A stretch of DNA of 20,523 bases from positions 1-20,523 of the forward strand of contig CAYRFP010000041.1 of NCBI GenBank assembly GCA_964423675.1, written 5' to 3'. Under the pieces are notes generated by a model, which had not been told where the DNA came from, searched no databases, and saw nothing but the letters and a program-made list of their open reading frames with translations. This DNA is from RUG563 sp964423675 (lineage in GTDB: Bacteria > Bacillota > Clostridia > Christensenellales > Aristaeellaceae). Of this stretch, positions 6,263 through 13,859 are shown one piece after another; position 1 is the stretch's first letter; each line of letters starts with the position of its first letter. A program made the position numbers and the translations under genes.

Positions 6263-6404
6263 CAGCCAATTCCAATTTATCGAACTGTAGGGGCGCATTT
6301 CTTCTATACACCTACTGCGTATACCGTGGGATTTGCTGCGTTGCACCGCTCCAGAGCCTCCCCCTTACACAGGAAAGCCAGGGGGTGCTCCTGCCACACT
6401 GCAA
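6263..6404. repeat. Degenerate dispersed-repeat-like intergenic sequence
   Basis: There is no ORF here. The segment carries phrases typical of intergenic repeats in gut Clostridia (GTAGGGGCGCAT near 6287) and an imperfect hairpin GAGC-CT-CCCCCT / AGGGGG-T-GCTC (6354-6390) that lacks a T-tract. It may be a remnant of a small inverted-repeat element that came with the AT-rich gene upstream. Only one copy is in the window, so the repeat status rests on recollection and not on direct comparison. Confidence 0.3.
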
Positions 6405-6448
6405 CAAATAAAAACCGACCTATGATTGTTGTAACAATAGGTCGGTTT
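6405..6448 (-). terminator. Intrinsic terminator of the gpmI-deoC transcript (bidirectional)
   Basis: AAACCGACCTAT (6412-6423) and ATAGGTCGGTTT (6437-6448) form a 12-bp perfect stem. On the minus strand it runs into TTTTTATTTG. On the plus strand a weaker T-rich stretch also follows, so it can end the P-loop gene transcript as well. Confidence 0.8.
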
Positions 6449-6507
6449 AACTGTTTTATGAACTCCACCCGAAACAAGGGAGGTTTGTTTTTGCGAAAGC
6501 AAAAGAC

Positions 6508-7248
6508 TCAATACGCTCCGCCCTGAGGCGTTTCTACAGGAGCGGCGGGCTGATCGGAGAGTGTGCCATTGGCCAGGCGAACCTTGGCTTCTTCCATGAT
6601 CTTTTGGGTTGCAGACACGCCGCAGCGGCTGGCCCCCGCCAGACGGCAGGCCAGTACCATATCCAGCGAGCGAATGCCGCCCGATGCCTTGACCCGCACT
6701 TTATCGCTGACGCTTTCCCGCATCAGCTTCACATCGGCCACCGTTGCGCCCTGGGAGCCGTAGCCCGTAGAGGTTTTCACAAAGTCTGCTTCGGCTTTTT
6801 CTGCCAGCTGGCAGGCGCGGCGTTTTTGCTCATCGCTGAGATAGCAGGTTTCCAGGATCACCTTCAGCAGCGCATCCCGGGCATGGGCGGCCCGCGCCAG
6901 CTTGGCGATTTCATCCTGAACGTAGTTTTCATTACCTGCCAGCATGGCGCCAATATTCAGCACCATGTCCAGCTCCTTGCAGCCGTCGTCCAGCGCGCGT
7001 TCGGCTTCGAACACCTTCACGGAGGTATGATGCGCACCGTGGGGGAAACCGATCACAGTGCAGGGCAGCACATCGCTGCCGCGCAGACATTTGACCACCA
7101 GAGGCATATCATAAGGCCGGGCGCAGACCGTGGCGGTGCCATATTCCAGCGCAATATCGCAGCCTTTGCGGATATCATCCGGGGTCAAATAGGGCTGCAG
7201 GGTGGAATGATCCAGCGTTTTGGCAATTTCATGCAGAGTAATCGCCAT
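6508..7248 (-). CDS. deoC: Deoxyribose-phosphate aldolase
   Basis: DeoC cleaves 2-deoxyribose 5-phosphate to glyceraldehyde 3-phosphate and acetaldehyde in deoxynucleoside catabolism. The 246-residue class I aldolase has the Schiff-base lysine in FVKTSTGYG (Lys158), the helper lysine in VKASGGIR (Lys187) and the catalytic Asp94 in KELDMVLNIG. The usual FPLGANTTAVK segment reads FPHGAHHTSVK, a divergent version. A Pro/Ala-rich tail of about 15 residues (QPAAPVETPQGGAY) extends past the usual end. The start is ATG 7248-7246 with GAAGGAGG upstream. It lies 117 nt downstream of the zinc-ribbon gene with no T-tract terminator between, so it is probably the last gene of the gpmI operon. Its product feeds glycolysis at the glyceraldehyde 3-phosphate level. 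Confidence 0.95.
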   Translation of the reverse strand: MAITLHEIAKTLDHSTLQPYLTPDDIRKGCDIALEYGTATVCARPYDMPLVVKCLRGSDVLPCTVIGFPHGAHHTSVKVFEAERALDDGCKELDMVLNIGAMLAGNENYVQDEIAKLARAAHARDALLKVILETCYLSDEQKRRACQLAEKAEADFVKTSTGYGSQGATVADVKLMRESVSDKVRVKASGGIRSLDMVLACRLAGASRCGVSATQKIMEEAKVRLANGTLSDQPAAPVETPQGGAY

Positions 7249-7365
7249 GGGAAAACCTCCTTCAATCGTGGGAAACCGACGGTTCCGTTTGCTTCTATGG
7301 CGCTTCTGGGACAGGGGAAAGCCGCTCCCGGATCTCAGGGAACAATTCGTCCTGTGCCTTTTTCG

Positions 7366-8013
7366 TTATTTTCCTTTGCAGTATTTGCCCACATAGGCGG
7401 CGGCCACATCGTATTCATCCGGAGGAAGCCGCAACACCATTGGCGCGATATGGGGGGTGTGATAAAGATAAATGGCGGCGCGGCCTGGCTTGTATTTCAC
7501 GGTCTGCACATCTGCCCAAAGACAATGACGCTCCTGGGATAGATGCATCACGCTGCCATCCTGCTGGGGCACATCCCTGCTGGGATCCGCGCTTTGCAGC
7601 CGCGCCCAGCTTTTCAGGCGGGACGGCTCATGCCAGGTTTGCAAATGCGCGCCACGGGGATCCAGCACATACACGATGACCTCCCGTCCCTGGAGAAAAA
7701 GTGCCAGAAACGTGGCGGCCAGCCCCAGAGGCAGCACGGCAAAAATGGCCTGGGGAAGCGAACCGGCCCATAGCCGCGCTACCTGCACGCTACCGGAAAC
7801 CATCGCTTCCAGCCCGAAAACCAGCGCCAGCAAGAGGCCGACCACCATCAGCAGCGCATACAGCGCGCCCCGCCATGCCCGGCCATCGGCCAGCGGAACG
7901 GAGGCAATGCTCCAAATATTCCGCTGCGCCGCTGCCGTGGCATGCTTTCCGCAGCCCCGGCAGGTATCGCCGGGGCTTTCGGTTTTGCATTTTTTGCAAT
8001 AAGAATAGATCAT
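7366..8013 (-). CDS. Zinc-ribbon, two-helix membrane protein of unknown function
   Basis: This 215-residue protein is not one I recognise. It opens with a zinc-ribbon knuckle pair, Cys6-x2-Cys9 and Cys18-x2-Cys21 (YCKKCKTESPGDTCRGCGK), followed by two hydrophobic segments at about residues 47-72 and 85-108. The C-terminal 105 residues are soluble and include conserved-looking WARLQSADPS and a probable beta region (ERHCLWADVQTVKYKPGRAAIYLYH). With two membrane passes, both ends are probably cytoplasmic. Its ATG (8013-8011) overlaps the gpmI stop TGA (8012-8010), so it is translationally coupled to phosphoglycerate mutase. That coupling suggests matched expression but gives no proof of a shared function. 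Confidence 0.8.
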   Translation of the reverse strand: MIYSYCKKCKTESPGDTCRGCGKHATAAAQRNIWSIASVPLADGRAWRGALYALLMVVGLLLALVFGLEAMVSGSVQVARLWAGSLPQAIFAVLPLGLAATFLALFLQGREVIVYVLDPRGAHLQTWHEPSRLKSWARLQSADPSRDVPQQDGSVMHLSQERHCLWADVQTVKYKPGRAAIYLYHTPHIAPMVLRLPPDEYDVAAAYVGKYCKGK

Positions 8014-9554
8014 TTCATAATCAGGCTTTTGCCGGTCATTTCGGCGGGAACGGGCAGACCCATGCTGGCCAGCAGGGTGGGCGCGATATCCGCCAGCCGG
8101 CCGCCTTCCCGCAACTGGCCGCCAATCAGCGCTTCATCGCAAGCAATGAAAGGAACGGGGTTGGTGGTGTGGGCGGTGAAGGGCTCATGGGTTTCAGGGT
8201 CAAACATCTGATCGGCGTTGCCATGATCGGCAGTCACGAAGGCGCGGCCGCCGTTTTTGAGAATCGCTTCCACCAGCAGCCCAACGTCTTTATCCACTTC
8301 CTTGACGGCGGCTTCCGCAGCTTCCATCACGCCGGTATGTCCCACCATGTCGCAGTTAGCATAGTTCAGGATCATCACGTCGTATTTGCCGCTGTTAATC
8401 AGTTCCAGCGCCTTTTCGGTGACGGCGGGGGCGCTCATTTCCGGCTGCAAATCAAAGGTGGCAATCTTGGGGGAATCAATCAGGAAGCGCTCTTCATTCG
8501 GGTTGGGGGCTTCCACGCCGCCGTTGAAGAAGAAGGTCACATGGGCATACTTCTGGGTTTCGGCGATGTGCGCCTGGGTTTTGCCCAGAGAGGAAAGATA
8601 CTGCGCCAGGGTGTTTTCCATTTCTTCCGGGGGATTAACCACCTTCAGGCCAGTAAAGGTTTCGTCATACTGGGTCATAGACACGAACTGCACCGGGATA
8701 AAGCCCCGCTTGCGCTCAAAGCCGCTGAAATCGGGCAGGATGAAGGAACGGGTGATCTGCCGGGCGCGGTCGGGACGGAAATTGAAGAAGATAACGCTGT
8801 CTCCTGGCTGCAAGGTGGTCAGCGGCTGGCCGTCCTTTTCGATTACGGTGGGCTCCATGAATTCATCGGTCTTGCCATTATCATAGGAATGCTGCACAGC
8901 AGCCACGGCATCTGTTTCCTTCACGCCTTCGCCTAGGACAATGGCGTTGTAGCCCTTTTCCACGCGCTCCCAGATATTATCCCGGTCCATGCCCCAATAG
9001 CGCCCCTGGAGAGATGCAACCTGGCCCACGCCGATTTCCTGCATTTTTTCTTCCAGCATGCGCACATATTCCACACCGGAGGTGGGGGGAACATCGCGGC
9101 CGTCCAGCAGGCCGTGCACATATACCTTCTTCAGCCCCCGCTGCTTGGCCATTTCCAGCAGGGCGTAGAGGTGGGTGATGTGGCTATGCACGCCGCCATC
9201 GGAAAGCAGCCCCATCAGATGCAGGCTGCCGCCATTTGCCTTCACGGAATCCATCGCCCAGATCAGGGGCTCTTTTTTAAAGAATTCGCCGTCCTGAATA
9301 TCCTTAGTAATCCGGGTCAGTTCCTGATAAACAATGCGGCCTGCGCCCATGTTCAGATGCCCTACTTCGCTGTTGCCCATCTGGCCTTCTGGCAGGCCAA
9401 CGTCCATGCCGCTGGCGCCCAGCTGGGTGTGGGGAAATTTGGCCAGCAGCCGATCCAGGTTGGGCGTGCCGGCGGCATAAATGGCGTTGCCGTCCTTGGC
9501 GTTGTTCAGGCCAAAGCCGTCCATAATAATCAAGGCAGTCATTTGCTTGCTCAT
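8010..9554 (-). CDS. gpmI: 2,3-bisphosphoglycerate-independent phosphoglycerate mutase
   Basis: GpmI interconverts 3- and 2-phosphoglycerate using two manganese ions and a phosphoserine intermediate. The 514-residue product has the usual family length. The metal ligand Asp12 is in IIMDGFGL and the nucleophile Ser62 in GQMGNSEVGH. Substrate and metal-site segments LLSDGGVHSH, GLLDGRDVPP, FNFRPDRARQ, NYANCDMVGHTG and VTADHGNADQM all match. The start is ATG 9554-9552 (MSKQMTALIIMDG) with AAAGGAG upstream; the frame is open for another 29 codons but these overlap the promoter. It is the first gene of an operon with the zinc-ribbon membrane protein (ATGA overlap) and probably deoC. Confidence 0.97.
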   Translation of the reverse strand: MSKQMTALIIMDGFGLNNAKDGNAIYAAGTPNLDRLLAKFPHTQLGASGMDVGLPEGQMGNSEVGHLNMGAGRIVYQELTRITKDIQDGEFFKKEPLIWAMDSVKANGGSLHLMGLLSDGGVHSHITHLYALLEMAKQRGLKKVYVHGLLDGRDVPPTSGVEYVRMLEEKMQEIGVGQVASLQGRYWGMDRDNIWERVEKGYNAIVLGEGVKETDAVAAVQHSYDNGKTDEFMEPTVIEKDGQPLTTLQPGDSVIFFNFRPDRARQITRSFILPDFSGFERKRGFIPVQFVSMTQYDETFTGLKVVNPPEEMENTLAQYLSSLGKTQAHIAETQKYAHVTFFFNGGVEAPNPNEERFLIDSPKIATFDLQPEMSAPAVTEKALELINSGKYDVMILNYANCDMVGHTGVMEAAEAAVKEVDKDVGLLVEAILKNGGRAFVTADHGNADQMFDPETHEPFTAHTTNPVPFIACDEALIGGQLREGGRLADIAPTLLASMGLPVPAEMTGKSLIMK

Positions 9555-9612
9555 GCGCGATGTATCTCCTTTAGATGTTCTTGATTGGTTGCGCTTTTCC
9601 GGCGCACCTTCT

Positions 9613-9641
9613 ATTATAAAGGAAATTTCCATGGCTTTCAA
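9613..9641 (-). promoter_or_regulatory. SigA promoter of the gpmI operon
   Basis: Minus strand TTGAAA (9641-9636), a 17-bp spacer and a perfect TATAAT (9618-9613), 58 nt upstream of the gpmI start codon. It is divergent from the promoter at 9729-9757. Confidence 0.85.
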
Positions 9642-9713
9642 GATGGAAGCGGAAATAAATAAAAAACAGGGCTGTTGCCGATGCGTTTGGAGAATGAAAA
9701 TTTAGCTTTTCTG

Positions 9714-9727
9714 GGCTATAAATAGCC
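9714..9727. repeat. Perfect dyad GGCTAT-AA-ATAGCC, possible operator
   Basis: A 6+6 bp inverted repeat with a 2-bp spacer ends one base before the -35 box of the promoter at 9729-9757. The position fits an activator or repressor site. Only one copy was noticed. Confidence 0.3.
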
Positions 9728-9728
9728 A

Positions 9729-9757
9729 TTGTCCCGCATGGAGGTTTATGCTATAAT
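9729..9757 (+). promoter_or_regulatory. SigA promoter of the YesN-like/SPFH operon
   Basis: TTGTCC (9729-9734), a 17-bp spacer and a perfect TATAAT (9752-9757). The start codon at 9794 follows a short leader. Confidence 0.8.
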
Positions 9758-9793
9758 CGAAGGGGAAATCAGCGAAAGATGTGGAGGAGACGC

Positions 9794-10597
9794 ATGTACA
9801 AGCTGCTGCTGGTGACGGATCAGGAAAACATCCGGGAGCTGTTTGAAAACCAACTGAACTGGGCGGCTTTGGGCTGCCACAAGCCCCAGGTGATCGCCAC
9901 GGCCGAGGAGGCCATTGAACTGCTGAACACTGCCGCAGTGGATGCGGTGGGCTACTATTTGAATAAGCAGGCGGCTGTGCCGCTGATTCGGTATCTGCGT
10001 TATGGCCGGCCCAGTCTGCCGATTTTTGAGGTCTGCGACCAGCTGGAAAAGCAGCAGGCCATTTTGAAGGAAACCCGGATGCTGCTGGATCGGCTTCATG
10101 CAGATTTTTCAGATGAATATTATGATGAAGACGCGATGCTGACGATCCTGCGCGACGAACTGGCGCATCAATTGCTGGCGGGAGAAATCCGGGAATGGTC
10201 GGCGCTGGAGCGTAGCCTGCAATTGATTCGTGCCCGGGTGGATCCCAATGGCGTATGCGTGGCTTATGAGATCGATATGCCCCAGGGCGAGGTATATCTG
10301 TCTGAGCATCAGCATGCGCAGGAACGGCTGGAAAGCGCCCTGCGGAATAATTTTTTTGGCCGCTATGTAGATGGAATTTTCTATGCCGTGGCGGTGCTTA
10401 CGCCCCGGCATATCCGCCTGGTCTGCATGCCGATGCAGTCCGATGAGCCGGAAGCGTCCGCCGCTTTCGCCGCCCGGGCAGATGAGCATATTCAGGATTC
10501 TATCCAGCAGATCAAGGAATATCTGGATCTGGACATGACGGTGGTTCGCTCCGCATGGCTGCATAAGGGCCTGCGGGAATTGATTGAAAACGATTAA
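9794..10597 (+). CDS. Degenerate YesN-like response regulator lacking a DNA-binding domain
   Basis: The N-terminus (MYKLLLVTDQENIRELFENQLNWAALGC) clearly follows the receiver domain of YesN/AraC-type regulators. However, the paired acidic residues appear as T-D, and the phospho-acceptor strand reads VDAVGYYLNK with no aspartate in the expected place, so phosphorylation is doubtful. Residues about 110-250 (LRDELAHQLLAGEI..., VCVAYEIDMPQGEVYLSEH, IRLVCMPMQ) resemble the GGDEF-like middle domain found in those regulators. The protein stops at residue 267 (WLHKGLRELIEND), where the AraC helix-turn-helix would begin. ATG 9794 is preceded by GGAGGAGA (9783-9790). It is the first gene of an operon with the SPFH gene 36 bp downstream. 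A protein-binding or ligand-sensing role is more likely than direct transcription control. Confidence 0.75.
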   Translation: MYKLLLVTDQENIRELFENQLNWAALGCHKPQVIATAEEAIELLNTAAVDAVGYYLNKQAAVPLIRYLRYGRPSLPIFEVCDQLEKQQAILKETRMLLDRLHADFSDEYYDEDAMLTILRDELAHQLLAGEIREWSALERSLQLIRARVDPNGVCVAYEIDMPQGEVYLSEHQHAQERLESALRNNFFGRYVDGIFYAVAVLTPRHIRLVCMPMQSDEPEASAAFAARADEHIQDSIQQIKEYLDLDMTVVRSAWLHKGLRELIEND

Positions 10598-10633
10598 TTC
10601 GCCTTGGGGAGAATCGGTAAAGGAGGAGACACG

Positions 10634-11623
10634 ATGGGCCTTTTTTCAAAGTTGACTGGACAATTGATCGATGTGATCGAATGGAAGGATGATTCTGCGG
10701 ACACCATGGTTCACCGCTATGATCGAAATGGCAAGGAAATCATGATGGGCGCTCAGCTGACGGTGCGGGAGAGCCAGGTGGCGGTGATGGTGAACGAAGG
10801 CCAGATTGCCGATGTGTTCCAGCCCGGCCGTTATGAACTTTCCACCCAGAATATGCCGATCATGACGGCGCTGCAAAGCTGGAAATTCGGCTTTAATTCG
10901 CCGTTCAAGGCAGAGGTTTATTTTATCAACACCAAACAATTTCTGGATCAGCGCTGGGGCACGGCGAATCCCGTGATGATGCGGGATGCGGAATTTGGTA
11001 TGATCCGTCTGCGCGCCTTCGGCATTTATTCGTTCCGGGTTGGTGATCCGGTTGCTTTCCTCAAGGAAGTGTTCGGCACGGCGGCGTATATGACAGTGGA
11101 CGGCGTGACCGGGCAAATCAAGCGGACACTGGTATCTGGCCTGTCCGATGCTATTGCGCAGAGCAAGATCCCTGCGCTGGATCTGGCTGCAAATTATGAT
11201 GAGCTTTCTCAGTATGCTTTGCAGACCCTGGCTCCTCGGATTGCGCCGCTGGGGCTGAAGCTGGAATCTTTTGTAATTGAAAACATTTCTCTGCCCGATG
11301 AGGTGGAGAAAATGATGGATAAGCGTACGTCTATGGGTGTGCTGGGGGATCTGAATAAGTATACCCAGTTCCAGGCCGCGGAAGCCCTGCGGGATGCGGC
11401 GCAGAATCCTGGTGGCGCGGCAGGCATGAGCGCGGGCCTGGGCGCAGGTGCAATGATGGCGCAGATGATGCAGTCTGCCATGAAGCAGCCGGCTGCTCCT
11501 GTTGCGACTGCTCCCGCTGCGGATGCGGCGCCTGCAGGGGAAACCAAATTCTGCTGCGAATGCGGAAAGAAAATTCCCCGGACGGCGAAGTTCTGCCCGG
11601 AATGCGGCGGCAAACAGGGATAA
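10634..11623 (+). CDS. SPFH domain protein with C-terminal zinc ribbon (YdjI-like)
   Basis: This 329-residue protein resembles the YdjI/virion-core-like branch of the SPFH (band 7) family. In Bacillus, YdjI is linked to PspA-type membrane stress responses. Recognisable parts are DVIEWKDDSADTMVHRY, the segment VRESQVAVMVNEGQIADVFQPGRYEL, and a C-terminal helical part (PDEVEKMMDKRTSMGVLGDLNKYTQFQAAEALRDAA). A low-complexity Ala/Met/Pro linker of about 60 residues leads to a terminal zinc ribbon with two CxxC pairs (FCCECGKK and FCPECGGK). There is no N-terminal membrane helix. ATG 10634 is preceded by AAAGGAGGAG. No pspA homologue lies nearby; the upstream gene in the operon is an HTH-less YesN-like protein. 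A terminator follows at 11673. Confidence 0.88.
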   Translation: MGLFSKLTGQLIDVIEWKDDSADTMVHRYDRNGKEIMMGAQLTVRESQVAVMVNEGQIADVFQPGRYELSTQNMPIMTALQSWKFGFNSPFKAEVYFINTKQFLDQRWGTANPVMMRDAEFGMIRLRAFGIYSFRVGDPVAFLKEVFGTAAYMTVDGVTGQIKRTLVSGLSDAIAQSKIPALDLAANYDELSQYALQTLAPRIAPLGLKLESFVIENISLPDEVEKMMDKRTSMGVLGDLNKYTQFQAAEALRDAAQNPGGAAGMSAGLGAGAMMAQMMQSAMKQPAAPVATAPAADAAPAGETKFCCECGKKIPRTAKFCPECGGKQG

Positions 11624-11672
11624 AGCCTGCATTGGATAATCGAGCCACTCCGGAAAGGCTGCAAATAAAATA

Positions 11673-11709
11673 GAAACGGTATAGCGTCGGCCATACCGTT
11701 TCTTTTATT
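11673..11709. terminator. Bidirectional terminator between convergent operons
   Basis: GAAACGGTAT (11673-11682) pairs with ATACCGTTTC (11693-11702), followed by TTTTATTTT on the plus strand and by TATTTTATTTG on the minus strand. It closes the SPFH operon and, from the other side, the folT-nth operon. Confidence 0.85.
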
Positions 11710-11781
11710 TTGTCTGTTATCCTGAAAGACTTCACTGTATCAGGAACGCAGCGCTTTTTAGATTGCGCTTCCGGCTTCAGC

Positions 11782-12486
11782 TTATCGCGAATATTTCCCG
11801 GTGCGCACTTCGTTTCGGAAGGCTTCGGCATTGTGCAGTCCCTGCGCTTCGGCAGCATCGGTATCCCGAAGCGTTTGCGCACGATCATAGGGAACGGAAA
11901 CCATCACTACGTCCAAAGGTCCCGGTGTTTCTTGCTCCAGTTCCCCGCGCAAAATAGCATACTGTGCCATGGGCAGCCCCAGACCATTGCCAACACTGCC
12001 GGTATTGAATAAAAGCCCCGCTTGGTCGATGATCCGTACGCCCTGACGATGCACATCCGCATAGCCCACTACATCGTAATCAGGAACGAAATACGGGCGC
12101 AGCAGCGCGTCATCGGAATGAATATAGATGGGCGCGGGCATGACCCACCGACCGTGAAACAGCCGAACTTTCCGACCGGAGCAAAGAAAATGGTGCTCTG
12201 TGGGCAGTTCAGCCAGCCGGCGCAGTCGATCTTCACCCAGCTGGCGATAATAGAATTCATCCCGGGGAAACTGCTTGCAGCCGATGCCCTCATCCCAGTT
12301 GCCTAGCAGCGAAATTTCGCAATTTGCCATGGCCCAGTCAAAAGTTTTCCGGGATGAAGGCCCCTTGCCCACCAGATCGCCCAGACACCAGATTTTCTGA
12401 ATGCCCCGGGCGCGAATATCCTGTTCCACGGCTTGAACGGCGGGCCAGTTTCCGTGCAGATCCGCTATCAATGCAATTTCCGTCAT
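11782..12486 (-). CDS. Calcineurin-like metallophosphoesterase
   Basis: This 234-residue protein has a calcineurin-like phosphoesterase layout: IALIADLHGNW (Asp9, His11), WCLGDLVGKGP (Asp37), LLGNWDEG (Asn63, then Trp64 in place of the usual His of GNHD), FHGRW, and VGYADVHRQ in place of the usual GHTH. The first metal-site residues are intact, but two histidine positions differ from the common pattern, so activity could be altered. Similar folds cleave cyclic nucleotides, phosphodiesters or Ap4A; the substrate here is unknown. Its ATG (12486-12484) overlaps the stop of the amidotransferase gene (ATGA), so the pair is translationally coupled. It is the last gene of the folT-nth operon and is followed by the bidirectional terminator at 11673-11709. 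Confidence 0.85.
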   Translation of the reverse strand: MTEIALIADLHGNWPAVQAVEQDIRARGIQKIWCLGDLVGKGPSSRKTFDWAMANCEISLLGNWDEGIGCKQFPRDEFYYRQLGEDRLRRLAELPTEHHFLCSGRKVRLFHGRWVMPAPIYIHSDDALLRPYFVPDYDVVGYADVHRQGVRIIDQAGLLFNTGSVGNGLGLPMAQYAILRGELEQETPGPLDVVMVSVPYDRAQTLRDTDAAEAQGLHNAEAFRNEVRTGKYSR

Positions 12487-13190
12487 CGCGCGGCCTCACA
12501 GCTTTTCACGAATGCGTTAAACAGCGCCTGTGCTTCAGGCCGGACCGCGCTCATGGATTCGGGATGCCATTGCACACCCAGCACAAATCGCTTGCCCGGA
12601 ATCTCGATGGCCTCAATCAGCCCGTCCTCTGCTCTGCCGCAGACTGCAATGCCCTCTCCGGGCTGCTTCACGCCCTGATGATGGCGGCTGTTGACGGATA
12701 GAGAGTCCAGGCCGCAGGCACGATAAAGCAGGGAATTCGCCGTCACAGAGATGGTGTGAACCGGAGTTCGGGGCACATCGGAACGGGGATGCCGCAGCTG
12801 CTCGCCATATTGCTGGGCAATATCCTGATACAGCGTTCCGCCAAGCGCCACATTCAGCATCTGATGCCCGCGGCAAATAGCCAGCACCGGCTTATCCTGC
12901 TGAACCGCCATGCGGCAAAGGGACAGTTCCATCTGATCTCGCTGTGGAGCCAGATCGCCACAGCAGGGCAGCTTTTCTTCGCCATATAAAGCGGGATTCA
13001 CGTCTGCACCGCCCGTCAGCAGCAGACCATCGATTTGATCCAGTATGGCCTGCAGGCAGGCCGTCTCCGCGCACAGCGGAAGCAGCACCGGCAACCCGCC
13101 GGCTCGCTGAATCGCGTCCATATAATCCGGATTGATGGTGATCTGCCCGTTCTGATCGTTCTGGGCAGGGGTGACGCCGATTAAAACCAT
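12483..13190 (-). CDS. Class I glutamine amidotransferase / gamma-glutamyl hydrolase (PuuD-like)
   Basis: This 235-residue peptidase C26-type enzyme is of the gamma-glutamyl-gamma-aminobutyrate hydrolase group. Markers are LLLTGGADVNPALYGE, the nucleophile elbow VLAICRGHQMLNVALGG (Cys106), SRHHQGVK and the catalytic His-Glu in GVQWHPES. PuuD-type enzymes cleave gamma-glutamyl bonds, for example in putrescine breakdown, but no puu genes are nearby. The position two genes after folT makes a folyl-polyglutamate or other gamma-glutamyl substrate worth considering; that is inference only. The start is ATG 13190-13188 with AGGAGG upstream. It is 36 nt downstream of nth and coupled to the metallophosphoesterase. 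Confidence 0.88.
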   Translation of the reverse strand: MVLIGVTPAQNDQNGQITINPDYMDAIQRAGGLPVLLPLCAETACLQAILDQIDGLLLTGGADVNPALYGEEKLPCCGDLAPQRDQMELSLCRMAVQQDKPVLAICRGHQMLNVALGGTLYQDIAQQYGEQLRHPRSDVPRTPVHTISVTANSLLYRACGLDSLSVNSRHHQGVKQPGEGIAVCGRAEDGLIEAIEIPGKRFVLGVQWHPESMSAVRPEAQALFNAFVKSCEAAR

Positions 13191-13226
13191 GTTTTTTATC
13201 CTCCTGCGGGAAATTCTTAAGTTGCT

Positions 13227-13853
13227 TTATTCTCTCTCCTGAACACTGGGGCAATAGGGACGCAGGGAGCAATGGGCACAGTCGGGGCGTTGGGAATGGC
13301 AGACCCGGCGGCCATGGAAAATCAGCCAATGATGCGCGTCGCGCCAATCCTCCTGCGCAATGGCGTCCATCAGCTGCCGCTCCACTTCCTCTGGCGTTTT
13401 GCCCTGCGCCAGTCCCAGCCGATTGCTCACCCGGAACACGTGGGTATCCACCGGCATGGCGGGAATGCCAAAGGCAAATGCCCGCACCACATTAGCCGTT
13501 TTTCGGCCCACGCCGGGAAGCGCGGTCAGTGCGTCCATATCAGAGGGAACCTGGCCATCATATTTTTCAGCGATGATGCGGCATGTGGCCACGATGTTTC
13601 CGGCTTTGGATTTAAAGCCGCAGCTTTTTACATAGGGAAACAGGATTTCCGGGGTGGTTTGCGCCATGGCTTTCGCATCCGGGAAATCGCGGAACACGGC
13701 GGGCGTGACCTGGTTTACCCGCCGATCGGTGCATTGTGCGGACAGAATCGTGGCCACCAGGGTTTCATAAGGGTTGGAGAAATTCAGTTCGGGGCGGGTA
13801 TCGGGATATAGTCTGCGCAATTCCTTCAGGATCTCATCTTTTGCGGGATTCAT
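13227..13853 (-). CDS. nth: Endonuclease III
   Basis: This bifunctional DNA glycosylase/AP lyase removes oxidised pyrimidines in base excision repair. The 208-residue product has the helix-hairpin-helix LPGVGRKTANVV with catalytic Lys118, Asp136 in PVDTHVFRVSNRLG, and the [4Fe-4S] cluster cysteines 185, 192, 195 and 201 in the C-x6-C-x2-C-x5-C spacing. The length is normal. The start is ATG 13853-13851, only 6 nt after the folT stop codon, so both are in one operon. Its relative mutY lies 3.4 kb away on the same strand, so the window carries two iron-sulfur repair glycosylases. Confidence 0.97.
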   Translation of the reverse strand: MNPAKDEILKELRRLYPDTRPELNFSNPYETLVATILSAQCTDRRVNQVTPAVFRDFPDAKAMAQTTPEILFPYVKSCGFKSKAGNIVATCRIIAEKYDGQVPSDMDALTALPGVGRKTANVVRAFAFGIPAMPVDTHVFRVSNRLGLAQGKTPEEVERQLMDAIAQEDWRDAHHWLIFHGRRVCHSQRPDCAHCSLRPYCPSVQERE

Positions 13854-13859
13854 GAATTT

